Shown: positions 16,921 through 24,687 of the stretch, piece after piece
Layout: each line of letters begins with the position of its first letter
How positions within the stretch are numbered: the first letter of the stretch is position 1
NCBI GenBank assembly: GCA_005804885.1
Contig: SYOX01000099.1
Location: forward strand, 1-36,930
Length of the DNA: 36,930 nt
DNA from: Pseudomonadota bacterium
Lineage (GTDB): Bacteria > Myxococcota_A > Bradymonadia > Bradymonadales > GCA-2716585
Reading direction: 5' to 3'
Translations under genes and position numbers: made by a program
The notes under the pieces: generated by a model
What the model was told of the DNA's origin: nothing
Databases searched by the model: none
What the model saw: the letters and a program-made list of their open reading frames with translations, nothing else

Positions 16921-18195
16921 ATGTCTACCTTTTGCCCTAAGTCTTTGTTTTTAAATGACTCTGGCGAGGTCGCGGCGCTGGCGCGGGGGCACCTGATCGC
17001 GGCGCTGGCGCTGTCTGCGGCGCTGTGCGGCTGCGCGGGCGACGCCGACGGCGCCAACATCGTCGACGAGCTGCTCGGCGACGCGGGCTTTGACCCGGGC
17101 GCCGCCGACGTCGGCCTGGGAGACGCGGCGGTGGCCTCCCCGGACGCCCTCGATCCCGAGCCTTCTCCCGAGCCGAGCCCCGAGCCCGAGCCCCAGCCGG
17201 AACCCCAGCCAGAGCCCCAGCCCGAACCGGAGCCGGAGCCGGAGGGGTCGGTGCCCAACGAGGGCTGGATCGGCGGCCCCTGCCAGCGCGCGGGGGACTG
17301 CGACTACGAGGGGGCGATCTGCCTGGGCGACGATCAGGGCTACGAGGGGGGCCAGTGCACGATGGCCTGCGATCGCTTCTGCCCCGACCGGGACGGGGAG
17401 AACAGCGTCACCTTCTGCATCGAGGGTCAGGGCGGCCAGGGCCAGTGCGTCTCTCGCTGTGACCACGATCTCTACCCCGATGCGGGCTGCCGCCAGGGCT
17501 ACCGCTGCCGGATCCAGCCTCGCTTCAATGAGCCCGCCGTCCAGCAGAGCGTCTGCGTCCCCGAGGGCGGCGCCGATCCGCTGCCCGACTCCCTCTGCCT
17601 CCAGGAGCTCGACGCCGCCGGGGTCACCTGGACCCCCTGGGCGCCCAACCCCCAGCGGGCGCAGGGCTCGACCGCGACCTGCGTCGTCGAGGACCCCGTG
17701 CGCATCTCGGGCCCCATCGGCGGGGTCACCTACCGATACTACTCCAACGAGGAATCGACGCCGATGCCCGTGTCCTGCCCGCTGGCGCTGGCGCTGGTGC
17801 GCCTGGGGCCGGTGCTGCGCGAGTTCGGCATCCGCGAGGCGCTGCACATCGGCACCTACAACTGCCGGGTGGTCAGCGGCACCAACACTCTGTCCCAGCA
17901 CGGCCTGGCCCAGGCGATCGACTTCTATGGCTTCGTCGGTGAGAACGGGCGCAACTACATCCTGGAGCGCCACTGGGAGCACGACACGACGAGGCCCTCG
18001 ACGGAGGCCGGCCGGCTCCTCTACGATCTGGCCCAGCGCATGTACGCCGAGCGCATCTTCAACATCATCCTGACGCCGAACTACAACGCCGCCCACGACA
18101 ACCACTTCCACGTCGATCTGACCGACGGCGCCCGCTTCATCGGCCGCAGCGACACCCCCCGCAGCTTCACCATCGGGCCGAACCACGGGCACTGA
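16921..18195 (+). CDS. Extensin-like C-terminal (M15-type peptidase) lipoprotein
   Basis: 424 aa. A long N-terminus leads into a hydrophobic segment ending in 'ALCGC', a lipobox. A spacer of Pro-Glu repeats ('EPSPEPSPEPEPQ') follows, then a Cys-rich region (about 12 Cys). From about residue 240 comes an extensin-like C-terminal domain, with the metal-ligand motifs 'SQHGLAQAIDFYGF' and 'YNAAHDNHFHVDL'. This family is related to D-Ala-D-Ala carboxypeptidases, so cell-wall peptide hydrolysis in the periplasm is likely, but the substrate is unproven. The start is uncertain: ATG 16921 or GTG 16915; neither has a well-spaced ribosome site. The first ~15 codons are AT-rich, unlike the rest of the gene. 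Confidence 0.82.
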   Translation: MSTFCPKSLFLNDSGEVAALARGHLIAALALSAALCGCAGDADGANIVDELLGDAGFDPGAADVGLGDAAVASPDALDPEPSPEPSPEPEPQPEPQPEPQPEPEPEPEGSVPNEGWIGGPCQRAGDCDYEGAICLGDDQGYEGGQCTMACDRFCPDRDGENSVTFCIEGQGGQGQCVSRCDHDLYPDAGCRQGYRCRIQPRFNEPAVQQSVCVPEGGADPLPDSLCLQELDAAGVTWTPWAPNPQRAQGSTATCVVEDPVRISGPIGGVTYRYYSNEESTPMPVSCPLALALVRLGPVLREFGIREALHIGTYNCRVVSGTNTLSQHGLAQAIDFYGFVGENGRNYILERHWEHDTTRPSTEAGRLLYDLAQRMYAERIFNIILTPNYNAAHDNHFHVDLTDGARFIGRSDTPRSFTIGPNHGH

Positions 18196-18202
18196 GCGCC
18201 CG

Positions 18203-18232
18203 TTGACAGGGCGCGCGCCGCTGGGCTAGGTT
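18203..18232 (+). promoter_or_regulatory. Promoter TTGACA-N18-TAGGTT before the ABC operon
   Basis: A perfect -35 lies at 18203-18208, eight bases after the previous stop codon, and the -10 TAGGTT at 18227-18232. The leader to the ATG at 18356 is about 115 nt. Confidence 0.45.
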
Positions 18233-18355
18233 GGCCGCTGATCTGGGGATTCAGGCCCGTCGTCATCGCGCTCAAGGCCGCCTTGGGCGCCCGGCGCGCT
18301 GGCGCCCCGGTCGCTCGACGGCGCCGCGGTCGACCGGCGACCCCATGAGGCAACC

Positions 18356-20269
18356 ATGTCCAGGAACCTCACCGCCCAGGTGGCCATCGGGCTGCTCCTC
18401 GCGGCGCTGCTCGTCTCGATCATCATCAACATCGTCCAGTTCGACCACATCGAGCGGACGGTGCTCGAGACCCGGACGATGATCGAGCGCCAGGAGACGC
18501 TGCTGGGGGGCCTCCAGCGCACCCTCGACAAGCAGGGCGCCGTGGTCGTGACCGCGCCCGCCGCCGTCGACGCGCCGGCCACGCCGCCGACGCTCAACGA
18601 GCTGTTGACCGTCGACCCGACCCCCTTGTCGCCGGCCGGGGCCAAGGAGGGCGGCGAGCTGCACCTGGCCAGCACGACCGACTTCAAGGGCTTCAACCTG
18701 CTGGTCGAGGGCAGCGCCGACGTCCAGGAGCTCCACCTGACCCTCGTGGGCAACAGGATCGCAAGGCGGCACTACGGCGACCCCGAGGCCTGGCACGGGG
18801 AGCTGGCCACCAGCGTCACCCACTCCGACGACGACCTCGTCTACCACGTCAAGCTGCGCCCGGGCGTCAAGTGGCACCGCCCCGCCGTCGACCTGTCCAA
18901 CCCCCGGATGAAGTGGCTCGACGTCGAACGCGAGGTGGTCGCCGACGACTTCGTCTTCGCCCTCGAGATGATCCGCGACGAGAAGGTCTCCGGGGCCGCC
19001 CCCCAGCGCAGCTTCTTTGAGTTCCTCGACCGCGTCGAGGCGATCAACGACCGCGAGTTCAAGGTCTACTGGAAGAAGCGCGTCTACACGTCCAGATCCA
19101 CCACCCTGGGCCTGTACCCCGCGCCGCGCTGGCTCTACGGCGCCGACGAGGACGGCAACCTCTACCCGAAGGAGACGGTCGGCCTCAAGCTCGACACCCA
19201 CTGGTACAACGACCGCGCCATCGGCACGGGCCCCTTCCGCTTCGTCGAGAGCAAGCCGGGCGAGTTCGTGCGCCTGACCCGCAACGAGGACTACTTCGCC
19301 ACCCGGCCGCCCCTCAAGGGCATCACCTACCAGATCATCCGGGATCCCGGCGCCCAGCTCCTGCGCTTCAAGAACGGGGAGCTGGATCTGATGACCCTGT
19401 CGGCGACCCAGTACCGCAAGGAGATCCAGGAGGCCGCGGCCGACAGCCCCTTCAAGACCGGGCGCTTCAAGCACGACGTCATCCCGCGCCTGGCCTACCG
19501 CTACCTGGGCTGGAACGCCCGCAACCCCCTCTTCGAAGACAAGAGGGTGCGCCGCGCCATGACCCACGCCTTTGACCGCGAGAAGATCGTCAAGGACGTC
19601 TTCGTCGGCCTCGGCAGGGTCATCACCGGCGGCTTCTACGTCGACGCGCCCTGGTACGACAAGTCCATCGCGCCCTTCCCCTTTGATCTGGCCGAGGCCG
19701 CGCGCCTGCTGGACGAGGCCGGCTGGCGGGACTCGGACGGCGACGGCGTCCGCGACCGCCTCGTCGAGGGCCGCAAGCTCGACTTCGAGTTCACCCTGTT
19801 GATCTACAACAACTTTCCCGAGATCAAGTCCGCCGCCGACATCTTCAAGGAGGACCTGATCAAGGTCGGCGTCAAGCTCACCGTCTCCCCCGTCGACTGG
19901 CCCGCGATGCAGAAGAAGATGGAGGACAAGGAGTTCGAGGCCTACACCGGCGGCTGGGGCCTGCTCTGGGAGGAGGACCCCAACCAGCTGTGGCACTCCA
20001 GCCAGGCCGACAAGCCCAAGGGCTCGAACTTCGTCAACTTCCGCAATGCCGAGGCCGACCGGATCATCGAGGAGGCCCAGGTCACCTTCGACTTCGAAGG
20101 CCGCAAGCGCCTCTTGAACCGCTTCCACGCCATCGTCCACGAGGAGCAGCCCTACACCTTCTTCTTCGCCCCCGACACCGTCGTGACCTACCACGCCTCG
20201 CTCAAGAACGTCACCTACCAGAAGCCCCGCCCCCAGATCCTCTACCACCTGATGTGGAAGGACCAGTAG
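18356..20269 (+). CDS. Family 5 ABC transporter substrate-binding protein, membrane-tethered
   Basis: 637 aa. The SBP_bac_5 fold is clear: 'GGELHLASTTDFKGFN' start, 'LVYHVKLRPGVKWHRP', 'VVADDFVFALEMI', 'RAIGTGPFRFVESKPGEFV', 'VRRAMTHAFDREKIV' and 'DLAEAARLLDEAGW'. Such proteins deliver oligopeptides, dipeptides or nickel/opine-like solutes to a DppBC-type channel. Instead of a lipobox it has a transmembrane helix (residues ~7-27) followed by a likely coiled coil (~30-60, 'RTMIERQETLLGGLQRTLDK') and an Ala-Pro linker. It would thus stay anchored to the inner membrane. GAGG precedes the ATG at 18356. It is the first gene of a three-gene operon with two permeases. Confidence 0.92.
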   Translation: MSRNLTAQVAIGLLLAALLVSIIINIVQFDHIERTVLETRTMIERQETLLGGLQRTLDKQGAVVVTAPAAVDAPATPPTLNELLTVDPTPLSPAGAKEGGELHLASTTDFKGFNLLVEGSADVQELHLTLVGNRIARRHYGDPEAWHGELATSVTHSDDDLVYHVKLRPGVKWHRPAVDLSNPRMKWLDVEREVVADDFVFALEMIRDEKVSGAAPQRSFFEFLDRVEAINDREFKVYWKKRVYTSRSTTLGLYPAPRWLYGADEDGNLYPKETVGLKLDTHWYNDRAIGTGPFRFVESKPGEFVRLTRNEDYFATRPPLKGITYQIIRDPGAQLLRFKNGELDLMTLSATQYRKEIQEAAADSPFKTGRFKHDVIPRLAYRYLGWNARNPLFEDKRVRRAMTHAFDREKIVKDVFVGLGRVITGGFYVDAPWYDKSIAPFPFDLAEAARLLDEAGWRDSDGDGVRDRLVEGRKLDFEFTLLIYNNFPEIKSAADIFKEDLIKVGVKLTVSPVDWPAMQKKMEDKEFEAYTGGWGLLWEEDPNQLWHSSQADKPKGSNFVNFRNAEADRIIEEAQVTFDFEGRKRLLNRFHAIVHEEQPYTFFFAPDTVVTYHASLKNVTYQKPRPQILYHLMWKDQ

Positions 20270-20311
20270 TCTCGGCGGCGGCCCCCCCTCATGGATCGGA
20301 GGTGATCTGCG

Positions 20312-22027
20312 ATGCTCCAATACATCCTCAAGCGCCTCCTGCTGATGATCCCGACCTTCTTCGTCGTCTCGCTCGTCATCTTCCTCGTCCTCAACCTCGC
20401 CCCGGGCCGGCCGGGGCAGGCCGGCCAGCAGGGCATCCAGCAGGCCGACGAGTCCCAGGGGCAGAGCGAGGCCTACCGGATCTTCAAGGAGCAGTTCAAC
20501 CTCGACAAGCCCGTCTTCATCAACACCCGCTTCAGCGTCGATCAAGGCGAGGTCGAGGAGCTCGTCACCCTCATCGTCGACCACCGCCTGCGCGACCTGC
20601 CCGACGACCGCCGCCCCCCCGTCGCCCAGGCCATCGAGGCCCAGGAGCGCGTCGAGGACCTGGGCAATTATATCGTCCCGCACCTCTACCGCCTGGCCCG
20701 CGACCACCAGGACCCCGACGTGCGCTGGTTCGCCACCGCCAGGCTGGCCGTCAACGCCCGCCGCAAGCTCATCAACGAGTTCTCCAGCGCCCAGCAGCCC
20801 CCCTCGGTGCGCGCCCAGAACCTCGCCATCGACCTCGAGAACACCCAGATCGCCCAGTGGCGCTACCCACGGGGCGCCGACGCGGCCACCCAGCGGGCCG
20901 TCATGGACAAGTGGGGCGCGTGGATGGTCGAGCACCAGGGCCGCTTCGAATACAGCGCCTCGGACAAGGCCGCGATCCTGCTGACCGACACCCGCTTCGC
21001 CCGCTACTGGGCCAACCTCATCCGCCTCGATCTGGGCGTCAGCAACCTCGACCGACGCCCCGTCCTGGACAAGATCGTCGAGAAGCTGCGCTACTCCGTC
21101 ACCCTCTCCTTCGGCTCGATCATCCTGATCTACATCATCGCGGTCCCCCTCGGGATCTTCTCGGCGGTCAAGCGCGACAGTAAGGCCGACAAACTCCTGA
21201 CCGTCATCCTCTTCATGCTCTACAGCCTGCCGACCTTCTTCGTCGGCCTCCTGTTGCTCAAGCTCCTGTCCGTCGGCCCGGCCTTCCACCTCTGGCCTCG
21301 GATGCCCACCCCCGACGAGCAGACCCTCCTGTCCGGCCTGCCCTCCGAGCAGGCCGTCCAGCTCGGCGGGCTGGCCGCCGCCGCCCTCACCCTGCTCTAC
21401 GTCGCCCACAGCGCCCGCAAGCTCTTCTCCGACCCCGCCGAGCGCACCCCCGCTCGCCTCTTGATTCGTATATCGTTGATCGCGTTGATCTTTATCGGTT
21501 CTTCGGCCCTGGCGCAGATCGTCCTCTTCGGCGGCGTCTCCATCTTCCCCACCGGCAACTTTGAATCCGTCGACGCCCGCAACATGACCGTCCTGGAGCA
21601 CCTGGCCGACATCGCCGTCCACCTCGTCCTGCCGATGATCTGCCTGACCTACGGGGGCCTGGCCGTCATCAGCCGCTACGCGCGCAGCGGCCTGCTCGAC
21701 GTCATCCACGCCGACTACATCCGCCCCGCGCGGGCCAAGGGCCTCAGCGAGCCCGTCGTCATCCTCAAGCACGCCGTCCGCAATGGGATGATCCCCATCC
21801 TGACGCTACTCGGCGCCCTGCTGCCCACGCTCGTCGGCGGCTCCGTGGTCATCGAGATCATCTACAACATCCCGGGCCTGGGCCTCTTCCTCTTCACCTC
21901 GATCACCCTGCGCGACTACAACGCCGTCATGGGGGTCCTCTTGATCTCCAGCGCGCTGACCCTCTTCGGGATCCTGCTCAGCGACATCTCCTACGCGCTG
22001 GTCGACCCGCGCATCAGCTTCAAGTGA
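20312..22027 (+). CDS. DppB/OppB-type ABC permease with two large insertions
   Basis: 571 aa, against about 310-340 for the family. The N-terminal helix 'ILKRLLLMIPTFFVVSLVIF' and the C-terminal core are canonical, including the cytoplasmic loop 'DYIRPARAKGLSE' that docks an ATPase and the end 'ALVDPRISFK'. An insertion of about 150 residues, mostly helical and possibly HEAT-like, sits after 'FNLDKPVFI' (~75-228). A second (~330-415) adds one or two extra helices. Codons around 21463-21502, within the second insertion, are AT-richer than the rest of the gene. GGAGGTGA precedes the ATG. The protein forms the channel with the next gene product, but no ATPase gene is nearby. Confidence 0.9.
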   Translation: MLQYILKRLLLMIPTFFVVSLVIFLVLNLAPGRPGQAGQQGIQQADESQGQSEAYRIFKEQFNLDKPVFINTRFSVDQGEVEELVTLIVDHRLRDLPDDRRPPVAQAIEAQERVEDLGNYIVPHLYRLARDHQDPDVRWFATARLAVNARRKLINEFSSAQQPPSVRAQNLAIDLENTQIAQWRYPRGADAATQRAVMDKWGAWMVEHQGRFEYSASDKAAILLTDTRFARYWANLIRLDLGVSNLDRRPVLDKIVEKLRYSVTLSFGSIILIYIIAVPLGIFSAVKRDSKADKLLTVILFMLYSLPTFFVGLLLLKLLSVGPAFHLWPRMPTPDEQTLLSGLPSEQAVQLGGLAAAALTLLYVAHSARKLFSDPAERTPARLLIRISLIALIFIGSSALAQIVLFGGVSIFPTGNFESVDARNMTVLEHLADIAVHLVLPMICLTYGGLAVISRYARSGLLDVIHADYIRPARAKGLSEPVVILKHAVRNGMIPILTLLGALLPTLVGGSVVIEIIYNIPGLGLFLFTSITLRDYNAVMGVLLISSALTLFGILLSDISYALVDPRISFK

Positions 22028-22040
22028 GGGAGGCGAGCCG

Positions 22041-23426
22041 ATGACCGACGCGGGACCGCAGCCCGAGGCCGCCGAGCGCCCCCGGAGCGCCGACCCCAGC
22101 CCGCCCGAGGCCGCGGGGCCAGACCTGGAGGTCACCTACGGCGCCATCGTCTGGGAGCAGTTCAAGGCCAACAGGATCGCCTGGGCGGGGCTCTGGGCCA
22201 TCGTCGCCATGGTCCTGCTGGCCGTCTTCGCCCCCGTGCTGTGCCTGGAGCGCCCCTTCGTCATCACGCACCTCGACCCCTCCAGCGGCCAGCGCGCCGT
22301 CGAGTGGCCCTGGTTCGTCGCGCTGCTCGGCGACCGCAACCTCTTCGAGAACGGCGTCGACGTCTTCTTCAACCTCCTGCTCGTCCTCTCGCCGGCCATC
22401 GCCGCCTCCTGCCTGCTGCTGATCCGGAGGCTTCGGGGCCGCCGCCGCGCCGAGCGCGCGGCAGGCTGGCAGCGGCTGGTGGTCGGCTGGTCCGCCCTCG
22501 TCCTCGTCGGCATGATCGCCCTGAGCGTCTGGCGGCCCGGCCAGCCCTACAAGGATTACATCGGCCTCCACGCCGAGGGCGTCGCCGAGGTCGAGCACGA
22601 GATCGCCCGCCAGCGCCTCGACGCGCTCTCGCAGGGCGCTCGCCTGGACGCCGCCTCCGCCCTGAAGCTGCGCGCCCAGGCCCCCTGGGCGCTCTTCCCG
22701 CCCATCGCCCAGTCCTTCCGCGCCACGCACCCCGACGAGGTGCTGGCGCCGATGTCCCTGCGGCACCCCTTCGGCACCGACGACCGCGGTCGGGACGTCT
22801 TCGCCAGGGTGCTCTACGGCGCGCGGACGGGCCTGACGATCGGCGTCGTCTCCGTCAGCATCTACATCCTGCTCGGCGTCCTGCTCGGCGCCCTGGCTGG
22901 CTTCTTCGGAGGCCGCATCGACATGATCATCCTGCGCGTGATCGAGATCATGATCTGCTTCCCCGTCCTGATCCTGATCATGACGCTGGCCGCCTTCATC
23001 GACGACCGCAACATCTTCCACATCATGCTGCTCATCGGCCTGACCCGCTGGACCGGCCCGGCTCGCCTGACCCGCGGCGAGTTCCTCAAGCTCAAGGATC
23101 AGGACTTCGTCCAGGCCGCCATCGCCAGCGGCGTCCCGCTTCGGCAGGTCATCTTCCGCCACGTCCTGCCCAACGCCCTGAGCCCCGTCCTCGTCACCGC
23201 CTCCTTCGGCGTCGCCTCGGCCATCCTCATCGAGTCCACCCTCTCCTTCCTCGGCCTCGGCGACGCCTCGGCCCCAAGCTGGGGAGAGCTGATCAACATC
23301 GGCCGCCAGACCGACACCATGCGCCTCATCCTCCTGCCCGGGCTCGCCATTTTTCTCACCGTGAGCCTCTTCAACCTCGTCGGAGAGGGCCTCCAGGACG
23401 CCCTCGACCCCAAGCGACGGCGTTGA
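22041..23426 (+). CDS. DppC/OppC-type ABC permease with N-terminal extension and insertion
   Basis: 461 aa, longer than the usual ~300. The core is canonical: 'HPFGTDDRGRDVFARVLYGA', 'GLTIGVVSVSIYILLG', and the ATPase-docking loop 'DFVQAAIASGVPLRQVIFRH'. 'LSFLGLGDASAPSWGELIN' follows and 'LQDALDPKRR' ends it. A Pro-rich cytoplasmic start (~30 residues) precedes the first helix. An insertion of about 170 residues between the first helix and 'HPFGTD' (~70-240) adds two predicted helices and a periplasmic helical part. GGGAGGCG stands before the ATG, 13 bases after the dppB-like stop. It is the partner of the preceding permease. Confidence 0.9.
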   Translation: MTDAGPQPEAAERPRSADPSPPEAAGPDLEVTYGAIVWEQFKANRIAWAGLWAIVAMVLLAVFAPVLCLERPFVITHLDPSSGQRAVEWPWFVALLGDRNLFENGVDVFFNLLLVLSPAIAASCLLLIRRLRGRRRAERAAGWQRLVVGWSALVLVGMIALSVWRPGQPYKDYIGLHAEGVAEVEHEIARQRLDALSQGARLDAASALKLRAQAPWALFPPIAQSFRATHPDEVLAPMSLRHPFGTDDRGRDVFARVLYGARTGLTIGVVSVSIYILLGVLLGALAGFFGGRIDMIILRVIEIMICFPVLILIMTLAAFIDDRNIFHIMLLIGLTRWTGPARLTRGEFLKLKDQDFVQAAIASGVPLRQVIFRHVLPNALSPVLVTASFGVASAILIESTLSFLGLGDASAPSWGELINIGRQTDTMRLILLPGLAIFLTVSLFNLVGEGLQDALDPKRRR

Positions 23427-23450
23427 TCCTCCGCGCGCTTGCCCTACAAT
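23423..23450 (+). promoter_or_regulatory. Promoter TTGATC-N16-TACAAT
   Basis: The -35 at 23423-23428 overlaps the stop codon of the upstream permease; the -10 TACAAT is at 23445-23450. The transcript would begin near 23457. This rules out a start at 23449 and supports the ATG at 23476, which has AGGAGG at 23465-23470. Confidence 0.55.
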
Positions 23451-23463
23451 GGCTCATGAGCCA
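23450..23463. promoter_or_regulatory. Perfect 14-bp palindrome at the promoter
   Basis: TGGCTCATGAGCCA is its own reverse complement. It covers the region from the end of the -10 to just past the expected transcription start, a typical repressor position. Confidence 0.45.
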
Positions 23464-23475
23464 CAGGAGGCGATC

Positions 23476-24177
23476 ATGCTCCCGATCGACAAGCCCTCGA
23501 CCCTCGAAGCCGATCCCGACCCTGCCCTGCGGCGCCCCCGGCACGCCGCGCCACCTCATCGGTCTGCGGCCAAAGTTGTTTTAAACCAACATCTTACAGA
23601 CAAACGGCCGGGGCGGTCGGGCGCGCGTCGGGCTTGGGGGGCGGGGCTCCTGGTGCTGGCGGCGCTGACCTGGGCGGGGTCGGGGTGCGTGCGCGATCTG
23701 GATCCTGGCGAGCTGCCGGAGGTGCGCTATACGGCGCCGATCAACGCCTACGTCGGGCAGACGATCCGCTTTGACGCCTCGTCGTCCTTTGACCCGGAGG
23801 GGTCCATCGCGTGGTTCACCTTCGACTTCGGGGACGGGACGGCCGGGGTGCGGGGTCGGTCGCCGGAGGTGGAGCACGCCTACGAGCAGGCGGGCTCCTT
23901 CGTGACGCGGGTCACGGTCGTCGACGACGCGAACAACAAGTTCACGGAGCTGCGCGAGATCGTGATCGTGGAGCGGGGGGTGGTGCCGCACCTCGTGTGC
24001 CAGCGCCAGCGGCCCTACTGCCCGCCCTTCTTTGTGTGCACGGAGGAACTGCGCTGCGTCGCGGACGTGGACGGGGACGGCGTCGCTGGCCCGGAGGACG
24101 AGGACGAGCCGGCGTGCGACTCGGACGCGTCCTGTCCGCCGCAGTGGCGGTGTCGGGATGCGCTGTGCGTGTTTTGA
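23476..24177 (+). CDS. PKD-domain lipoprotein
   Basis: 233 aa. A basic N-terminus of about 55 residues leads to a hydrophobic segment 'GLLVLAALTWAGSGC', an imperfect lipobox. A PKD domain follows, with the hallmark 'GQTIRFDASSSFDPEG', 'FTFDFGDGT', 'VEHAYEQAGSFVTRVTVVDD'. The C-terminal part has six Cys and an acidic 'DVDGDGVAGPEDEDE' stretch that resembles a calcium-binding type-3 repeat. PKD domains mediate binding in surface proteins. ATG 23476 is preferred because of AGGAGG five bases upstream. The long N-terminal region before the signal is unusual and contains an AT-rich patch (23573-23606) with a near-palindrome around TTTAAA. The stop is followed at once by the repeat cluster. Confidence 0.78.
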   Translation: MLPIDKPSTLEADPDPALRRPRHAAPPHRSAAKVVLNQHLTDKRPGRSGARRAWGAGLLVLAALTWAGSGCVRDLDPGELPEVRYTAPINAYVGQTIRFDASSSFDPEGSIAWFTFDFGDGTAGVRGRSPEVEHAYEQAGSFVTRVTVVDDANNKFTELREIVIVERGVVPHLVCQRQRPYCPPFFVCTEELRCVADVDGDGVAGPEDEDEPACDSDASCPPQWRCRDALCVF

Positions 24178-24336
24178 GTGGACACACGGTCCCTCCGACG
24201 ACCAACGGTCGTGGGGCAAGACGATCGCGACGGGTTGCCTTCGATGGGTGGACACACGGTCCCTCCGATGACCAACGGTCGTGGGGCAAGACGATCGCGA
24301 CGGGTTGCCTCCGATGGGTGGACACACGGTCCCTCC
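24178..24336. repeat. 70-bp tandem direct repeat (two copies plus 19 bp)
   Basis: Copies start at 24178, 24248 and 24318, the first right after the PKD lipoprotein stop. The first two differ at only a few positions; the third stops matching after GTGGACACACGGTCCCTCC. Each full copy holds ACGACC/GGTCGT (in copy 2 ATGACC, still pairing by a G-U) and GGCAA/TTGCC inverted repeats, so each can form hairpins in RNA. Confidence 0.9.
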
Positions 24337-24406
24337 TGCGACCGACGGGTTTGCCGGACCCTGAGCGGGTCCGGCTGCACCGCGCGGCTACGATCATGCC
24401 GACGGC

Positions 24407-24587
24407 GTCTCGCCCCTGCCGGGGCTCTCAAGTGCGTATCCCGTCTTGGTGAAATCGGAAGGCCAGGGTGGTTTGCGGCCCCGAGGCGCCAGAGAACGAC
24501 CGACCGAAAGGGGTTGTCGGTGCGTTGTCCCATCCCCTCCCGCCCCATCGGGGCGGCTCGGTAGATAGAGCCCTGGAGGGGCGAAAC
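24407..24587. repeat. Inverted pair of REP-like hairpin elements around a GC-rich hairpin
   Basis: The sequence at 24407-24428, read on the minus strand, and that at 24567-24587 on + both read approximately AGAGCCCnGGnGGGGCGAnAC with one length difference. Each forms a GCCC/GGGC hairpin. Between them CCGCCCC-ATC-GGGGCGG (24540-24556) makes a 7-bp stem. This resembles dispersed palindromic repeats of many bacterial genomes. Confidence 0.6.
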
Positions 24588-24595
24588 AGAGTAGC

Positions 24596-24677
24596 CGCGG
24601 GTGCAGCCGCGACAGCGGCAAACCCGTCGGTCTTCTCGCGGGTGCAGCCGCGACAGCGGCAAACCCGTCGAGCTTCT
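24596..24677. repeat. Two tandem 41-bp repeats
   Basis: Copies at 24596-24636 and 24637-24677 share 34 identical bases containing GCCGC-GACA-GCGGC, a perfect hairpin, followed by GGCAAACCCGTCG. They abut the 3' end of the kinase gene on the minus strand. The core CGGCAAACCCGTCG is the exact reverse complement of 24343-24356. Confidence 0.9.
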
Positions 24678-24687
24678 GGGCCGCCGC

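Noticed and set aside
18272..21772. A minus-strand open frame of about 1170 codons opposite the ABC operon
   Set aside because: Antisense of clearly identified transporter genes; Gly/Val/Asp/Leu-rich without features.
24178..24336. CRISPR array
   Set aside because: The copies are contiguous, with no unique spacers, and no cas gene is nearby.
24178..24600. Small open frames in the repeat cluster
   Set aside because: Frames are products of the repeats, with no ribosome site or family features.
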